Shown here piece after piece: positions 24,496-31,551 of a DNA stretch of 44,462 nucleotides. Made by a program: the position numbers and the translations under genes. The notes below the pieces were generated by a model. That model saw only the letters and a program-made list of their open reading frames with translations, searched no databases and had not been told where the DNA came from. Every line of letters starts with the position of its first letter. The first letter of the stretch is position 1. Source of the stretch: Bacillota bacterium (GTDB lineage: Bacteria > Bacillota > Clostridia > Christensenellales > Aristaeellaceae); NCBI GenBank assembly GCA_023411375.1, contig JAEYOW010000034.1, forward strand, positions 1 through 44,462, given 5' to 3'.

Positions 24496-24843
24496 TCAAC
24501 CCTTTACGTTCTCCACCAACTTGGTGAAAGCGGCGGGATCGTTGACGGCGATATCCGCAAGCATCTTGCGGTTGATGGTGATGTTGTGCTTTTTCAGCCC
24601 ATTCATCAGCACCGAATAGCTTATACCGTTCATGCGGGCGGCCGCGTTGATGCGGGTAATCCACAGGCGGCGGAAATCGCGCTTGCGCATTTTACGTCCC
24701 ACATACGCATAGCGAAGGCTGCGCGCGACCTGTTCGCTCGCGGCGCGGTACTGCTTGGACTTTGCGCCAAAGTAACCCTTGGCAAGCTTGAACACCTTGC
24801 GGCGCTTCTTATGGGCGTTCACAGCTCCTTTAATACGTGCCAT
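24496..24843 (-). CDS. rplT: 50S ribosomal protein L20
   Basis: 115 residues, almost entirely conserved L20: MARIKGAVNAHKKRRKVFKL, KGYFGAKSKQYRAA, RDFRRLWITRINAAARM, NGLKKHNI. It binds 23S rRNA early in 50S assembly and in Firmicutes also represses its own operon by binding the infC leader. Third gene of the operon, 31 bp after rpmI. Confidence 0.98.
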   Translation of the reverse strand: MARIKGAVNAHKKRRKVFKLAKGYFGAKSKQYRAASEQVARSLRYAYVGRKMRKRDFRRLWITRINAAARMNGISYSVLMNGLKKHNITINRKMLADIAVNDPAAFTKLVENVKG

Positions 24844-24874
24844 GTGTTTATCCTCCTTGAATCGTTAGCAAAGC

Positions 24875-25075
24875 TTATTTGTAGGGCAGCAGCTTATGGA
24901 TGGTGCGCGCCTCGGCCGCGTTATCCACAATGCCGTCCGCGCGCAGGTGACGGGTGCGCTTGGTGGTCTTCAAATGCACCTGGTGGTTAGCGTTCATCTG
25001 CTTATGCTTCACTTTACCATTCTTCGTGAAGGAAAAGCGCTTGGCTGCGCCGCGATGGGATTTCTGCTTGGGCAT
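24875..25075 (-). CDS. rpmI: 50S ribosomal protein L35
   Basis: 66 residues matching L35: MPKQKSHRGAAKRFSFTKNG, then NHQVHLKTTKRTRHLR and a C-terminal KLLPYK. The start is ATG 25075 with AAGGAGG upstream; the longer upstream frame is not used. It follows infC after 111 bp. Confidence 0.98.
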   Translation of the reverse strand: MPKQKSHRGAAKRFSFTKNGKVKHKQMNANHQVHLKTTKRTRHLRADGIVDNAAEARTIHKLLPYK

Positions 25076-25186
25076 AGGGGTCGTCCTCCTTCCGTGTGCT
25101 ATCCGTACCCGCCCGGTTATCCGCTTGGACGAAAATGCAAAAAGCATCCGCCGCTGGCGCCGGGGCGTGGGATGGCCAAATGCAGG

Positions 25187-25843
25187 TCAGATCATATTCT
25201 CGCTTTCGCGTTTGACCTTTTTCTTAGGCTGCGGTTTAGGCTCGCGCGTGGTGGCATCTTCCGCGGCCGCCGCCTGGCTGGCGGCGTGCTTTTCCTTGCG
25301 CTGCTGGCTCTTTTCGGCAAAGCTCTTCTTTTCGGCCTTGGGCGCGAGGATCATGATCATGTGGCGGCCCTCCAGCAGGGGACGGCGCTCAATGCTGCCG
25401 TATTCCTCAATGCTGGCGGCAAACTCCTGCATGATCTTCAGGCCGATGTCCGCGTGGGCGATCTGGCGGCCCCGGAAACGGATGCTCACCTTCACCTTGT
25501 CGCCGTCCTGAAGGAACTTGACGGCGTTTTTGAACTTCGTCTGAACGTCGTTTTCCTCAATGGTGGCGGAGAGCTGCACCTCCTTGAGCGTGACGATGCG
25601 TTGGTTTTTACGCAGCTCACGCTCGCGCTTGGACTGCTCAAAGCGATGCTTGTCGTAGTCCATCAGCTTGCAGACGGGCGGCTGAGCGGTGGGCACGATC
25701 TTGACCAGATCCATTCCTGCCTGCTCCGCCATCTCCATTGCCGCCTTTGTAGGCATCACGCCAAGCTGAGCGCCGTCAGCGCCAATCAGGCGCACCTCCC
25801 TGTCGCGGATTTCTTCGTTGATCATCGGCTCGTTGATATCCAT
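25187..25843 (-). CDS. infC: Translation initiation factor IF-3
   Basis: 218 residues if begun at ATG 25843. The N-domain has INEEIRDREVRLIGADGAQLG, the linker KHRFEQSKRERELRKNQ and the C-domain VKVSIRFRGRQIAHADIG and GRHMIMILAPK. A C-terminal tail of about 45 residues rich in Lys, Glu and Ala exceeds the usual end. GGAGGT lies only 2 bp before the ATG, but 8 bp before an ATC at 25837. Since infC in many bacteria uses a rare AUU/AUC start for autoregulation, the true start may be that ATC, shortening the protein by two residues. I give the ATG as coordinate with this caveat. IF-3 discriminates start codons and prevents 30S-50S joining. Confidence 0.95.
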   Translation of the reverse strand: MDINEPMINEEIRDREVRLIGADGAQLGVMPTKAAMEMAEQAGMDLVKIVPTAQPPVCKLMDYDKHRFEQSKRERELRKNQRIVTLKEVQLSATIEENDVQTKFKNAVKFLQDGDKVKVSIRFRGRQIAHADIGLKIMQEFAASIEEYGSIERRPLLEGRHMIMILAPKAEKKSFAEKSQQRKEKHAASQAAAAEDATTREPKPQPKKKVKRESENMI

Positions 25844-25851
25844 ACACCTCC

Positions 25852-25990
25852 AAATGAATTGGGCGCCTGCGCCCAAAGGGCACAAAAAAACGCCGGGCAC
25901 GCTACCCGCCGCATACAGCCACCATGGACTTATGTGCCACAACCGTCGCAAGATGTTCGCGCGGTGAGAAGCGGGCAGCTTCTGCTTACG
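25852..25990 (-). promoter_or_regulatory. infC leader, probable L20-responsive attenuator
   Basis: About 140-nt leader of the infC operon. It contains a hairpin (stem at 25912-25891; one G-G mismatch) followed directly by seven T (25890-25884), a terminator in mid-leader, then an 8-bp perfect palindrome (25876-25869 with 25866-25859) just before the GGAGGT. In Firmicutes this operon is controlled by L20 binding such a leader (Rfam L20_leader). The match here is by position and terminator, not by alignment to the family. Confidence 0.6.
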
Positions 25991-25996
25991 GAGTGT

Positions 25997-26025
25997 AGTA
26001 TAGCACGGTTAGCGCAGCGTGTCAA
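25997..26025 (-). promoter_or_regulatory. Strong sigma-A promoter of the infC operon
   Basis: On the minus strand TTGACA (26025-26020), 17 bp, TATACT (26002-25997) with an extended TG at 26005-26004. Confidence 0.85.
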
Positions 26026-26075
26026 GCGTTATTGCGCTTTAACCCGGAGTATCGTCAGAATGATTTAAACAATAT

Positions 26076-26110
26076 AAAAGCGTCCGTTCCAAATCGAACG
26101 GACGCTTTTT
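26076..26110. terminator. Terminator of rpsT
   Basis: 13-bp perfect stem (26076-26088 with 26097-26109), 8-nt loop, A-run on one side and T-run on the other. It lies 12 bp past the rpsT stop. Confidence 0.88.
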
Positions 26111-26121
26111 CCTGCCTTGCG

Positions 26122-26385
26122 TTACTGCGCGGCCTTGGCCAACTGCTTAGCCAAACGGGCCTTTTTGCGGTTAGCGGTATTCCTATGCAGAATGCCCTTA
26201 GCGGCGGCTTTATCGATAGCGGAGGTGGTGACACTGTACTGCGCACCAGCGTTCGCGGCGTTTACAGCGACCTCCGTTTCAAACTTCTTGATCGCGGTCT
26301 TCACCTTCGACTTCACGATACGGTTGCGAAGATTCTTCTTCTCGCTGACCTTCACGCGCTTAATGGCGGACTTGATATTCGGCAA
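26122..26385 (-). CDS. rpsT: 30S ribosomal protein S20
   Basis: 87 residues of S20: PNIKSAIKRVKVSEKKNLRN, SKVKTAIKKFE, NTANRKKARLAKQLAKA. It starts with TTG at 26385, preceded by a full AAGGAGGTGA 6 bp away. The E. coli rpsT gene also uses UUG and is autoregulated through it, so the rare start is probably functional here. Confidence 0.98.
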   Translation of the reverse strand: MPNIKSAIKRVKVSEKKNLRNRIVKSKVKTAIKKFETEVAVNAANAGAQYSVTTSAIDKAAAKGILHRNTANRKKARLAKQLAKAAQ

Positions 26386-26424
26386 CGTCTTTCACCTCCT
26401 TGGTATTCACAAATCGCAAGGATG

Positions 26425-26453
26425 ATTGTATCATGCTTTGGCACAAAAAGCAA
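26425..26453 (-). promoter_or_regulatory. Promoter of rpsT
   Basis: On the minus strand TTGCTT (26453-26448), 17 bp, TACAAT (26430-26425), with TG one base before the -10. Between this and the + strand gene at 26750 about 300 bp hold nothing that I can assign. Confidence 0.75.
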
Positions 26454-26749
26454 TACCTGCGCAGCAATTTCTTTTACCGCATTTACAAACGCACATTAAT
26501 CTTTGCTTGGATCGCCGTTCAAATCTAAAAATTTTTGCCTGGCATAATTATAAATGAAATCCATATTTCAAAATCGCCTCGGCAGACTAGATTTTTACGG
26601 CACATTGCGGCCGTTCAAACGTTTTACCGTATTTCATGAACAGCGCCCATCTTTCCGCCTCATACCGGCACTTTGCTTTCAAAAACTGTCTGTCGCGCGG
26701 ATGAATGGTTTTCTTTCCTCAGCGGATACTATGCGCGAGGTGATGGACG

Positions 26750-26935
26750 GTGAGCAATTTTGTGGATGGGCCCGAAATGCCCCTCGGCCTGGGTATGGCG
26801 CTGGCGCAGAACCTGGAGGCTATGAACCGCTTTGCCACGCTTTCCCCGGCAGAGCAAAAGGCGGTCATTGCGCGCACGCGCAGCATCGGTTCCAAGGAGG
26901 AAATGCAGGCATACGTGCAATCGCTGCTTCAGTAA
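26750..26935 (+). CDS. Conserved small protein of unknown function (61 residues)
   Basis: GTG start at 26750 behind GAGGTGAT. The product has the pattern PEMPLGLGMALAQN, AMNRFATLSPAEQKAVIAR, SKEEMQAYVQSL, a short helical protein type that I recall as frequent in Clostridia without a known role. It has its own terminator just downstream (26951-26977), supporting a real gene. A longer frame over the same place is judged spurious. Confidence 0.75.
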   Translation: MSNFVDGPEMPLGLGMALAQNLEAMNRFATLSPAEQKAVIARTRSIGSKEEMQAYVQSLLQ

Positions 26936-26950
26936 CGCTCCCAACTCCGT

Positions 26951-26977
26951 GGGGCGGCCGCGTGGCCGTCCCTTTTT
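26951..26977 (+). terminator. Terminator after the 61-residue protein gene
   Basis: GGGGCGGCC (26951-26959) pairs with GGCCGTCCC (26964-26972, one G-U pair), 4-nt loop, followed by TTTTT. Confidence 0.85.
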
Positions 26978-27075
26978 ATAGCATTTGAAAACAGCCGGGT
27001 TCCAAATGGCTATCTTCCTTTGGAAAACCCTAAACATACGCTCATTTCATCCGCGCATTTCAAGGAGGAACTGCT

Positions 27076-28395
27076 ATGGAATATCTATGGGAACAGGGAA
27101 TTCAATCCACCCATTACCCTCACCTGGACGGGGATATCTCAACAGACGTACTCGTGATCGGCGGCGGCATGGCAGGCGTGCTCTGCGCAAGGCAACTTGC
27201 AAAGGCTGGGGCGGATTGCGTACTGGTGGAGGCAAAGCGTATCGGCAGCGGCGTCACCAAGGGTACCACCGCAGTGCTGACCGCGCAGCATGACACCCTG
27301 TATACAGACCTGATCAGCTCCTTTGGACGGGAAAAAGCAAAGTTATACCTGGATGCGAACCTTCGCGCGGTGGAGCGGTACCAGGCGCTCAGCCGCGATA
27401 TTCCCTGCGCATTTGAGGAACGCCCGTCCGTCATGTATTCGCTGACGGATGCCGAAACCCTTCGTAAAGAAGCCGCGGCGGTGAACTCGCTGGGCTTTCC
27501 GGCCGAGTTTGTCGCAGAGGTTCCCATTCCCTTAAAGGTTGCGGGCGCAGTTCGTTATCCTGGCATGGCGCAATTCCATCCGCTAAAATTACTTCACGGC
27601 GCGGCGCGGGGGCTTAAAATCTACGAGCATACCTTTGTCCATAGGCTTGAGGGCGCCGTCGCGTACACGGACAGGGGACGTGTCACCGCCAAAAACGTCA
27701 TTGTTGCCACACACTTTCCCTTCATCAACAAACATGGCATGTATTTTATGAAGCTCTATCAGAAGCGCTCGTTCGTGCTGGCGCTCCAAAACGCGCCCGC
27801 GCTAAACTGCACGCTGGTCGATATGGCGGAGGGCGGCATGTATTTCAGAAGCTATCAGAATTTGCTTCTGGTTGGCGGGGGCGATCACCGCACCGGCCAA
27901 AAAAACGGCGGCTTTGACGCGGTGCGCGCCTTTGTCCGCCAGTATTATCCGCAAGCCAGGGAAGCGATCTCCTGGGCGACGCAGGACTGCATGAGCCTGG
28001 ACGGCGTGCCCTACATCGGCCCGTACAGCCCCTCTCTGCCAAACGTGTTTGTAGCTTCCGGATTTAACGAATGGGGCATGACTACCTCCATGGTTGCCTC
28101 AGATATCCTTTCCGCCCTTGTGCAAGGGCGGGAAAACCGTTTTGCGCCTGTCTTTTCGCCCAGCAGGAGCATGCTTCACACACAGCTTTTCGCAAATCTG
28201 GGCGCAACCGCGGTTAATTTCTGCATTCCCACCGTCAAGCGCTGTCCGCATCTGGGCTGCGCGCTGCGCTGGAACCCGGCGGAGCATAGCTGGGACTGTT
28301 CCTGCCACGGTTCCCGGTTTGACGGAAGCGGCGCGCTGATTGATAACCCGGCCCTGCGGAACGCAAGCGTAGGCCGCAAGGGCGACAACATGTAA
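27076..28395 (+). CDS. FAD-dependent oxidoreductase with C-terminal Rieske domain
   Basis: 439 residues. N-terminal FAD-binding VLVIGGGMAGVLCARQLAKAG and the DAO fold (VEAKRIGSGVTKGTTAVL), a C-terminal substrate/FAD part with GFNEWGMTTSMVASDI, and then a Rieske 2Fe-2S motif, CPHLGCALRW...CSCHGSRF (two Cys and two His ligands). This DAO-Rieske fusion is a known bacterial type with amine or amino-acid-like substrates proposed, but no specific one can be named. AAGGAGG 7 bp before ATG 27076. Stand-alone gene. Confidence 0.92.
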   Translation: MEYLWEQGIQSTHYPHLDGDISTDVLVIGGGMAGVLCARQLAKAGADCVLVEAKRIGSGVTKGTTAVLTAQHDTLYTDLISSFGREKAKLYLDANLRAVERYQALSRDIPCAFEERPSVMYSLTDAETLRKEAAAVNSLGFPAEFVAEVPIPLKVAGAVRYPGMAQFHPLKLLHGAARGLKIYEHTFVHRLEGAVAYTDRGRVTAKNVIVATHFPFINKHGMYFMKLYQKRSFVLALQNAPALNCTLVDMAEGGMYFRSYQNLLLVGGGDHRTGQKNGGFDAVRAFVRQYYPQAREAISWATQDCMSLDGVPYIGPYSPSLPNVFVASGFNEWGMTTSMVASDILSALVQGRENRFAPVFSPSRSMLHTQLFANLGATAVNFCIPTVKRCPHLGCALRWNPAEHSWDCSCHGSRFDGSGALIDNPALRNASVGRKGDNM

Positions 28396-28407
28396 CAGCC
28401 AGCCGGC

Positions 28408-28436
28408 TGGACATTTCAAGCTCCATATGCTACAAT
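28408..28436 (+). promoter_or_regulatory. Promoter of the PH-domain gene
   Basis: TGGACA (28408-28413), 17 bp, TACAAT (28431-28436), extended by TG at 28428-28429. Confidence 0.65.
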
Positions 28437-28479
28437 TAATTACGCTTTTTAGCGATACGCAAGGTGGAGGAATGTACGG

Positions 28480-28866
28480 ATGACGGAAGTGACCTACCGC
28501 TGGAAGGACCGCAAGCGCACGATTTTCGGCCTTCCTTGGTCGTTTACGGTTTACAAATTGACGGATGAGAAGCTTTTGATCGAGACGGGCGTCTTTAGCA
28601 AAAACGAGGAGGAGATACGCCTGTACCGCATTATGGACGTAACGCTCAAGCGTTCCTTGGAGCAGCGCCTGTTTGGGCTGGGTACCCTTCATTGCTGTTC
28701 CGCCGACAAATCCTCGCCTGAATTCGATATCAAGCGGATTAAGAATTCAGCTCGTGTCAAGGAACTGCTTTCCGATATGGTGGAAAGCCAGCGGGCCGCC
28801 AAGCGCGTGAGCAGCAGGGAGTTCATGCAGGCGGACGACGACTTTGTGGATGACGAAGGGCTTTGA
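28480..28866 (+). CDS. PH-domain (bPH2/YdbS-like) protein
   Basis: 128 residues, soluble. The stretch LPWSFTVYKLTDEKLLIETG, followed by EEEIRLYRIMDVTLKRSLEQ and GLGTLHCCSADKSSPEFDI, is the bacterial pleckstrin-homology-like fold in its usual order. An acidic C-terminal tail (QADDDFVDDEGL) follows. Role unknown; usually YdbS-type proteins have membrane helices but this one does not. ATG 28480 has GGTGGAGG 9 bp upstream. Confidence 0.8.
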   Translation: MTEVTYRWKDRKRTIFGLPWSFTVYKLTDEKLLIETGVFSKNEEEIRLYRIMDVTLKRSLEQRLFGLGTLHCCSADKSSPEFDIKRIKNSARVKELLSDMVESQRAAKRVSSREFMQADDDFVDDEGL

Positions 28867-28873
28867 CATTTTT

Positions 28874-28908
28874 ATCCCATGCTTGCAGCAACAGGCATGG
28901 GATATTTT
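28874..28908 (+). terminator. Terminator after the PH-domain gene
   Basis: 9-bp perfect stem (28874-28882 with 28895-28903), 12-nt loop, followed by ATTTT. It lies 8 bp past the stop codon. Confidence 0.75.
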
Positions 28909-28988
28909 GATTCGGGTCATTATTTTTCAAGTGGATAAAACGTGCGGACCAGGGGAAGCGCTGTTGAATGCGGGTTGGTGTTTAAAGG

Positions 28989-29849
28989 ATGATCTATCTT
29001 GACAGTATTATGTTTCCAAGCCAGGACGAGGAATGGAATTACCGCGTTTCAGCGGTGAAACGTACGTGCTACAACACGCTGTATCCGTTTTATGTGCTGT
29101 CGGAGGCGGGGCTTAATCGCCTGGATTTTGAGGACATAACTATTTTATACGGCGGAAACGGTTCGGGCAAAACAACCGCTCTGAACGTTATCGCGGAAAA
29201 GCTTCGCATTCAGCGCCGCACTCCATATAACCGTTCTAACTTTTTTGAGGATTATGTCGGCATGTGCGCGGTGCGGCTGGAGCAGTCCGTACCGCCTGCC
29301 AGCCGAATTTTAACCAGCGATGATGTATTTGATTACATCCTCAACATCCGCAGCCTGAACGAGGGCATCGACCGCAAAAAAGAATTGCTCTTTGACGAGC
29401 ACTATGACGCGAGGCATTCCACCTTCCGGTTGCGTACCATGGAAGACTACGAGACGCTTAAAAAACGCAACAGCGCCCGTCGCAAAACGCAATCCGCCTT
29501 CATCCGTGAGCAGGTGATGGAAAACGTACGGGAACAGTCCAATGGGGAAAGCGCGGATTTTTACTTCAAACAGAAAATCGAGTCCGATGCGCTTTATCTG
29601 CTGGACGAGCCTGAAAACAGCCTCTCGCCCACGAAGCAGGCCGAGTTTGCCAACTATCTGCAGGAGTCGGCCCGGTATATGGGCTGCCAGCTTATCATTT
29701 CCACCCACTCCCCTTTTTTTCTCGCCATGGAGCGCGCAAAAATATACGATCTGGACGCACGCCCGGCAGACATCAAAAAGTGGTTTCAGCTGGAAAGCGT
29801 CCGGGCCTATTATGATTTCTTCGCCAGACACAAGGACGCTTTTGAATAG
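28989..29849 (+). CDS. AAA/ABC-type ATPase (OLD/RecF-like single-gene type)
   Basis: 286 residues. Walker A is ILYGGNGSGKTT (Lys61), with a short helical insert, then Walker B ALYLLDEPENSLSP (about 202-214) and the downstream IISTHSPFFLAM (H-loop). This is the SMC/RecF-like ATP-binding head found in stand-alone AAA ATPases; no nuclease or TOPRIM domain follows, so it is shorter than OLD nucleases. It could bind a partner encoded elsewhere, but the neighbouring gene to the right is broken. The start is ATG 28989; the Shine-Dalgarno AAAGG abuts it, so translation may be weak or start slightly differently. Confidence 0.75.
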   Translation: MIYLDSIMFPSQDEEWNYRVSAVKRTCYNTLYPFYVLSEAGLNRLDFEDITILYGGNGSGKTTALNVIAEKLRIQRRTPYNRSNFFEDYVGMCAVRLEQSVPPASRILTSDDVFDYILNIRSLNEGIDRKKELLFDEHYDARHSTFRLRTMEDYETLKKRNSARRKTQSAFIREQVMENVREQSNGESADFYFKQKIESDALYLLDEPENSLSPTKQAEFANYLQESARYMGCQLIISTHSPFFLAMERAKIYDLDARPADIKKWFQLESVRAYYDFFARHKDAFE

Positions 29850-29930
29850 GCGCGGAGCGGGCGGGGCATTGCTAGCCTGCTTTATGGCAGGAGCGTGCGG
29901 CGGACATTTTGGAGCATCAGGTTTTTACGG

Positions 29931-30274
29931 TTAATTCCCATACTTCTTACGGCTGGCCGCCTTCTGAAAGTGCTCTGTCACGGCGCGCAATCCTTCTACC
30001 ATGTCCTGCAAGGTTTTGTATGCGGGATTGCTTTAAAAGCGTCCGCCTGATAGGCGATAATGGGGTCAACCCGGCATTCCAGCGCTCGGCCAGCACCTGG
30101 TCCAGTTGCGCCAGATATGATTCATCAGCCGTATCCTTGACTCGGATGCGCACATGTCCAATGCAGTTGTGCTCCATCAACCTGCTTGCTTTACAACAAC
30201 CACGCTTTATTTTTCAGGATACTGTTTTTCACTGCTGTATTGATGCGTTCAAAGCCGTCGCTGAATATCGCCAT
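29931..30274 (-). pseudogene. Broken unidentified coding gene (multiple frameshifts)
   Basis: On the minus strand three different frames carry protein-like pieces in order: MAIFSDGFERINTAVKNSIL (30274-30191, ended by TAA), then MEHNCIGHVRIRVKDTADES and LAQLDQVLAERWNAG in a second frame, then DPIIAYQADAFKAI in a third and TLQDMVEGLRAVTEHFQKA to a clean stop at 29931. That the pieces add up to one amphipathic sequence suggests a former gene with at least two frameshifts, but I cannot name its family. The 80 bp between it and the ATPase gene hold nothing clear. Treat as hypothesis. Confidence 0.4.
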
Positions 30275-30431
30275 GGGTTTTATATACGCCTGCCGTTGCA
30301 AAGGACGTATGGTTATTTTCTACCACCAGTCCGTTGCCACAAACATATGCAGAGAAAGCGATAGGCGCAACCGACATAGCCGGCCGATTTTTGATAGAAA
30401 AAAGCCCGCCCCCTAAGGATTCGAACTTTTT

Positions 30432-30489
30432 GGGTGGTCTGTAGTGGACTCAAACCAGTGACCCCATTGATGTGCTCTGCCAATGCGCT
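30432..30489 (-). pseudogene. Degenerate copy of tRNA-Val
   Basis: Aligned with the intact tRNA-Val at 31317-31392 it keeps the acceptor, T-arm and part of the D-arm, with about four substitutions. It lacks 9 bases covering the anticodon loop, exactly one unit between two GATGTG repeats of the parent, so the loss looks like slippage. The left side (30400-30430) also carries a T-arm-like fragment with TTCGAATCCT and a T-run, from a further decayed tRNA 3' end. Confidence 0.75.
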
Positions 30490-30504
30490 CCCATCATATA
30501 ACGC

Positions 30505-31251
30505 TTAATCTGGCTGAATAATGTTACGATGCTCATTCACTTTGTTTCTGAGCTCTTGTGGGGAGTATGGAGGCGTTCTTTTATGTAATGCCGCATGACA
30601 GTTCGGGCAAACGGGGATCAAGTCATGAATAGGATCGACAATGTGATTCTCTTCAGCGTTGGATATTACTTCCAGATGATGGACTTGTATAATACCTTCG
30701 AAGTCCGCTCCATAAAAACCCCGAAAACTGAAACCGCAAATCTGACAGACCGACTTATAGTGAGCAATGCAAGCGGCACGTGCATCATGATTGCGTTCAT
30801 GTCGTGTTAGCGCAATCTCGAAGGGTGCTCCTTCATTAAAGATCCTTTGGTCATTCACATTATCTTTTTTTGTGTTTTTAGATAATTCTAGTACGGCTTC
30901 ATATAGCGAATCGGACATGCTCCAATAGTACTCCGTTGTTCTAGATCGATTTCTGCTTGTGAGTCGTTCACCACTAAAAGCATAAGACCACCATTCAGAT
31001 GAAGAATATGTAGTATCCGGTTGAGGTAAATGAAGTGCTTTTTGGATTCTCTTGCCTAGATTGCCGACCATAAAATTGACCACTGAATAGTGGGACACAG
31101 CCAAAGGCTCTGTTAGTTCCAATGCAGATGCTTTGTGATCCGGCATACTTGCAACACAATCAAGCAAACGCAAATCCTTATCGGTTAGCCCACTTGTAAT
31201 AACAGAAAGCCATTCATCTTTTGTGAGCGTTACTCTGCATTTGTATTCCAC
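30505..31251 (-). CDS. HNH endonuclease, restriction-like
   Basis: 248 residues. The C-terminal third is an HNH nuclease: zinc pair CQIC, the VHHLEVIS motif, then DLIPVCPNCHAALHK. The N-terminal part (about 1-130) has LTKDEWLSVITSGLTDKDLRLL, possibly a winged helix, and SSSEWWSYAFSGER...YYWSMSDSLYEAVLEL, a fold often N-terminal to HNH nucleases of the restriction type. It is AT-richer than its neighbours. Start GTG 31251, with AGGAG 8 bp upstream; the frame upstream runs through the terminator of tRNA-Val and is not used. No methylase or other partner is adjacent. Confidence 0.8.
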   Translation of the reverse strand: MEYKCRVTLTKDEWLSVITSGLTDKDLRLLDCVASMPDHKASALELTEPLAVSHYSVVNFMVGNLGKRIQKALHLPQPDTTYSSSEWWSYAFSGERLTSRNRSRTTEYYWSMSDSLYEAVLELSKNTKKDNVNDQRIFNEGAPFEIALTRHERNHDARAACIAHYKSVCQICGFSFRGFYGADFEGIIQVHHLEVISNAEENHIVDPIHDLIPVCPNCHAALHKRTPPYSPQELRNKVNEHRNIIQPD

Positions 31252-31283
31252 TTTTACATCTCCTGTCTGAACGCATATGCTAT

Positions 31284-31313
31284 AAAAAAACAGCCCCACA
31301 GTTCAGTGGGGCT
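31284..31313 (-). terminator. Terminator of tRNA-Val
   Basis: 8-bp stem (31313-31306 with 31299-31292), 6-nt loop, then seven T on the minus strand (31290-31284) after one intervening base. Confidence 0.9.
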
Positions 31314-31316
31314 TTA

Positions 31317-31392
31317 TGGTGGTCTGTACTGGACTCGAACCAGTGACCCCATCGATGTGAACGATGTGCTCTACCAACTGAGCCAACAGACC
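31317..31392 (-). tRNA. tRNA-Val (anticodon CAC)
   Basis: 76 nt including an encoded CCA. Acceptor GGTCTGT/ACAGACC, D-arm GCTC/GAGC, anticodon stem CATCG/CGATG with loop TTCACAT (anticodon CAC), variable GGGTC, T-arm ACTGG-TTCGAGT-CCAGT, discriminator A. Reads GUG. Confidence 0.97.
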
Positions 31393-31411
31393 AAACCTGA
31401 CAACGGATGAA

Positions 31412-31440
31412 ATTATAGCATGTAACACCGCCGCTGTCAA
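31412..31440 (-). promoter_or_regulatory. Consensus promoter of tRNA-Val
   Basis: On the minus strand TTGACA (31440-31435), 17 bp, TATAAT (31417-31412) with an extended TG: both hexamers perfect. Confidence 0.92.
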
Positions 31441-31551
31441 GACATCAAACAAACTTTTCGCCAAAACCATTCCTAAGTGCCGAAGCCGCGGTATACGGCC
31501 TAAAACCGCGCAACCGGCCCGCATCGGCCTCAGGTCCGTCAGTTCCCCCGT

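Noticed and set aside
26554..26988. 144-codon + strand frame overlapping the 61-residue protein
   Set aside because: No ribosome site, composition unlike a protein, and it runs through the terminator hairpin.
29931..30070. Possible SecA C-terminal relic, from the DPIIAYQADAFKA piece
   Set aside because: Only a short resemblance to the SecA D-P-x-x-x-Y pattern; the preceding parts do not fit SecA, so no name is given.
29909..30364. 151-codon + strand frame
   Set aside because: Opposite the minus-strand coding pieces; no start signal, cysteine/serine-rich shadow composition.
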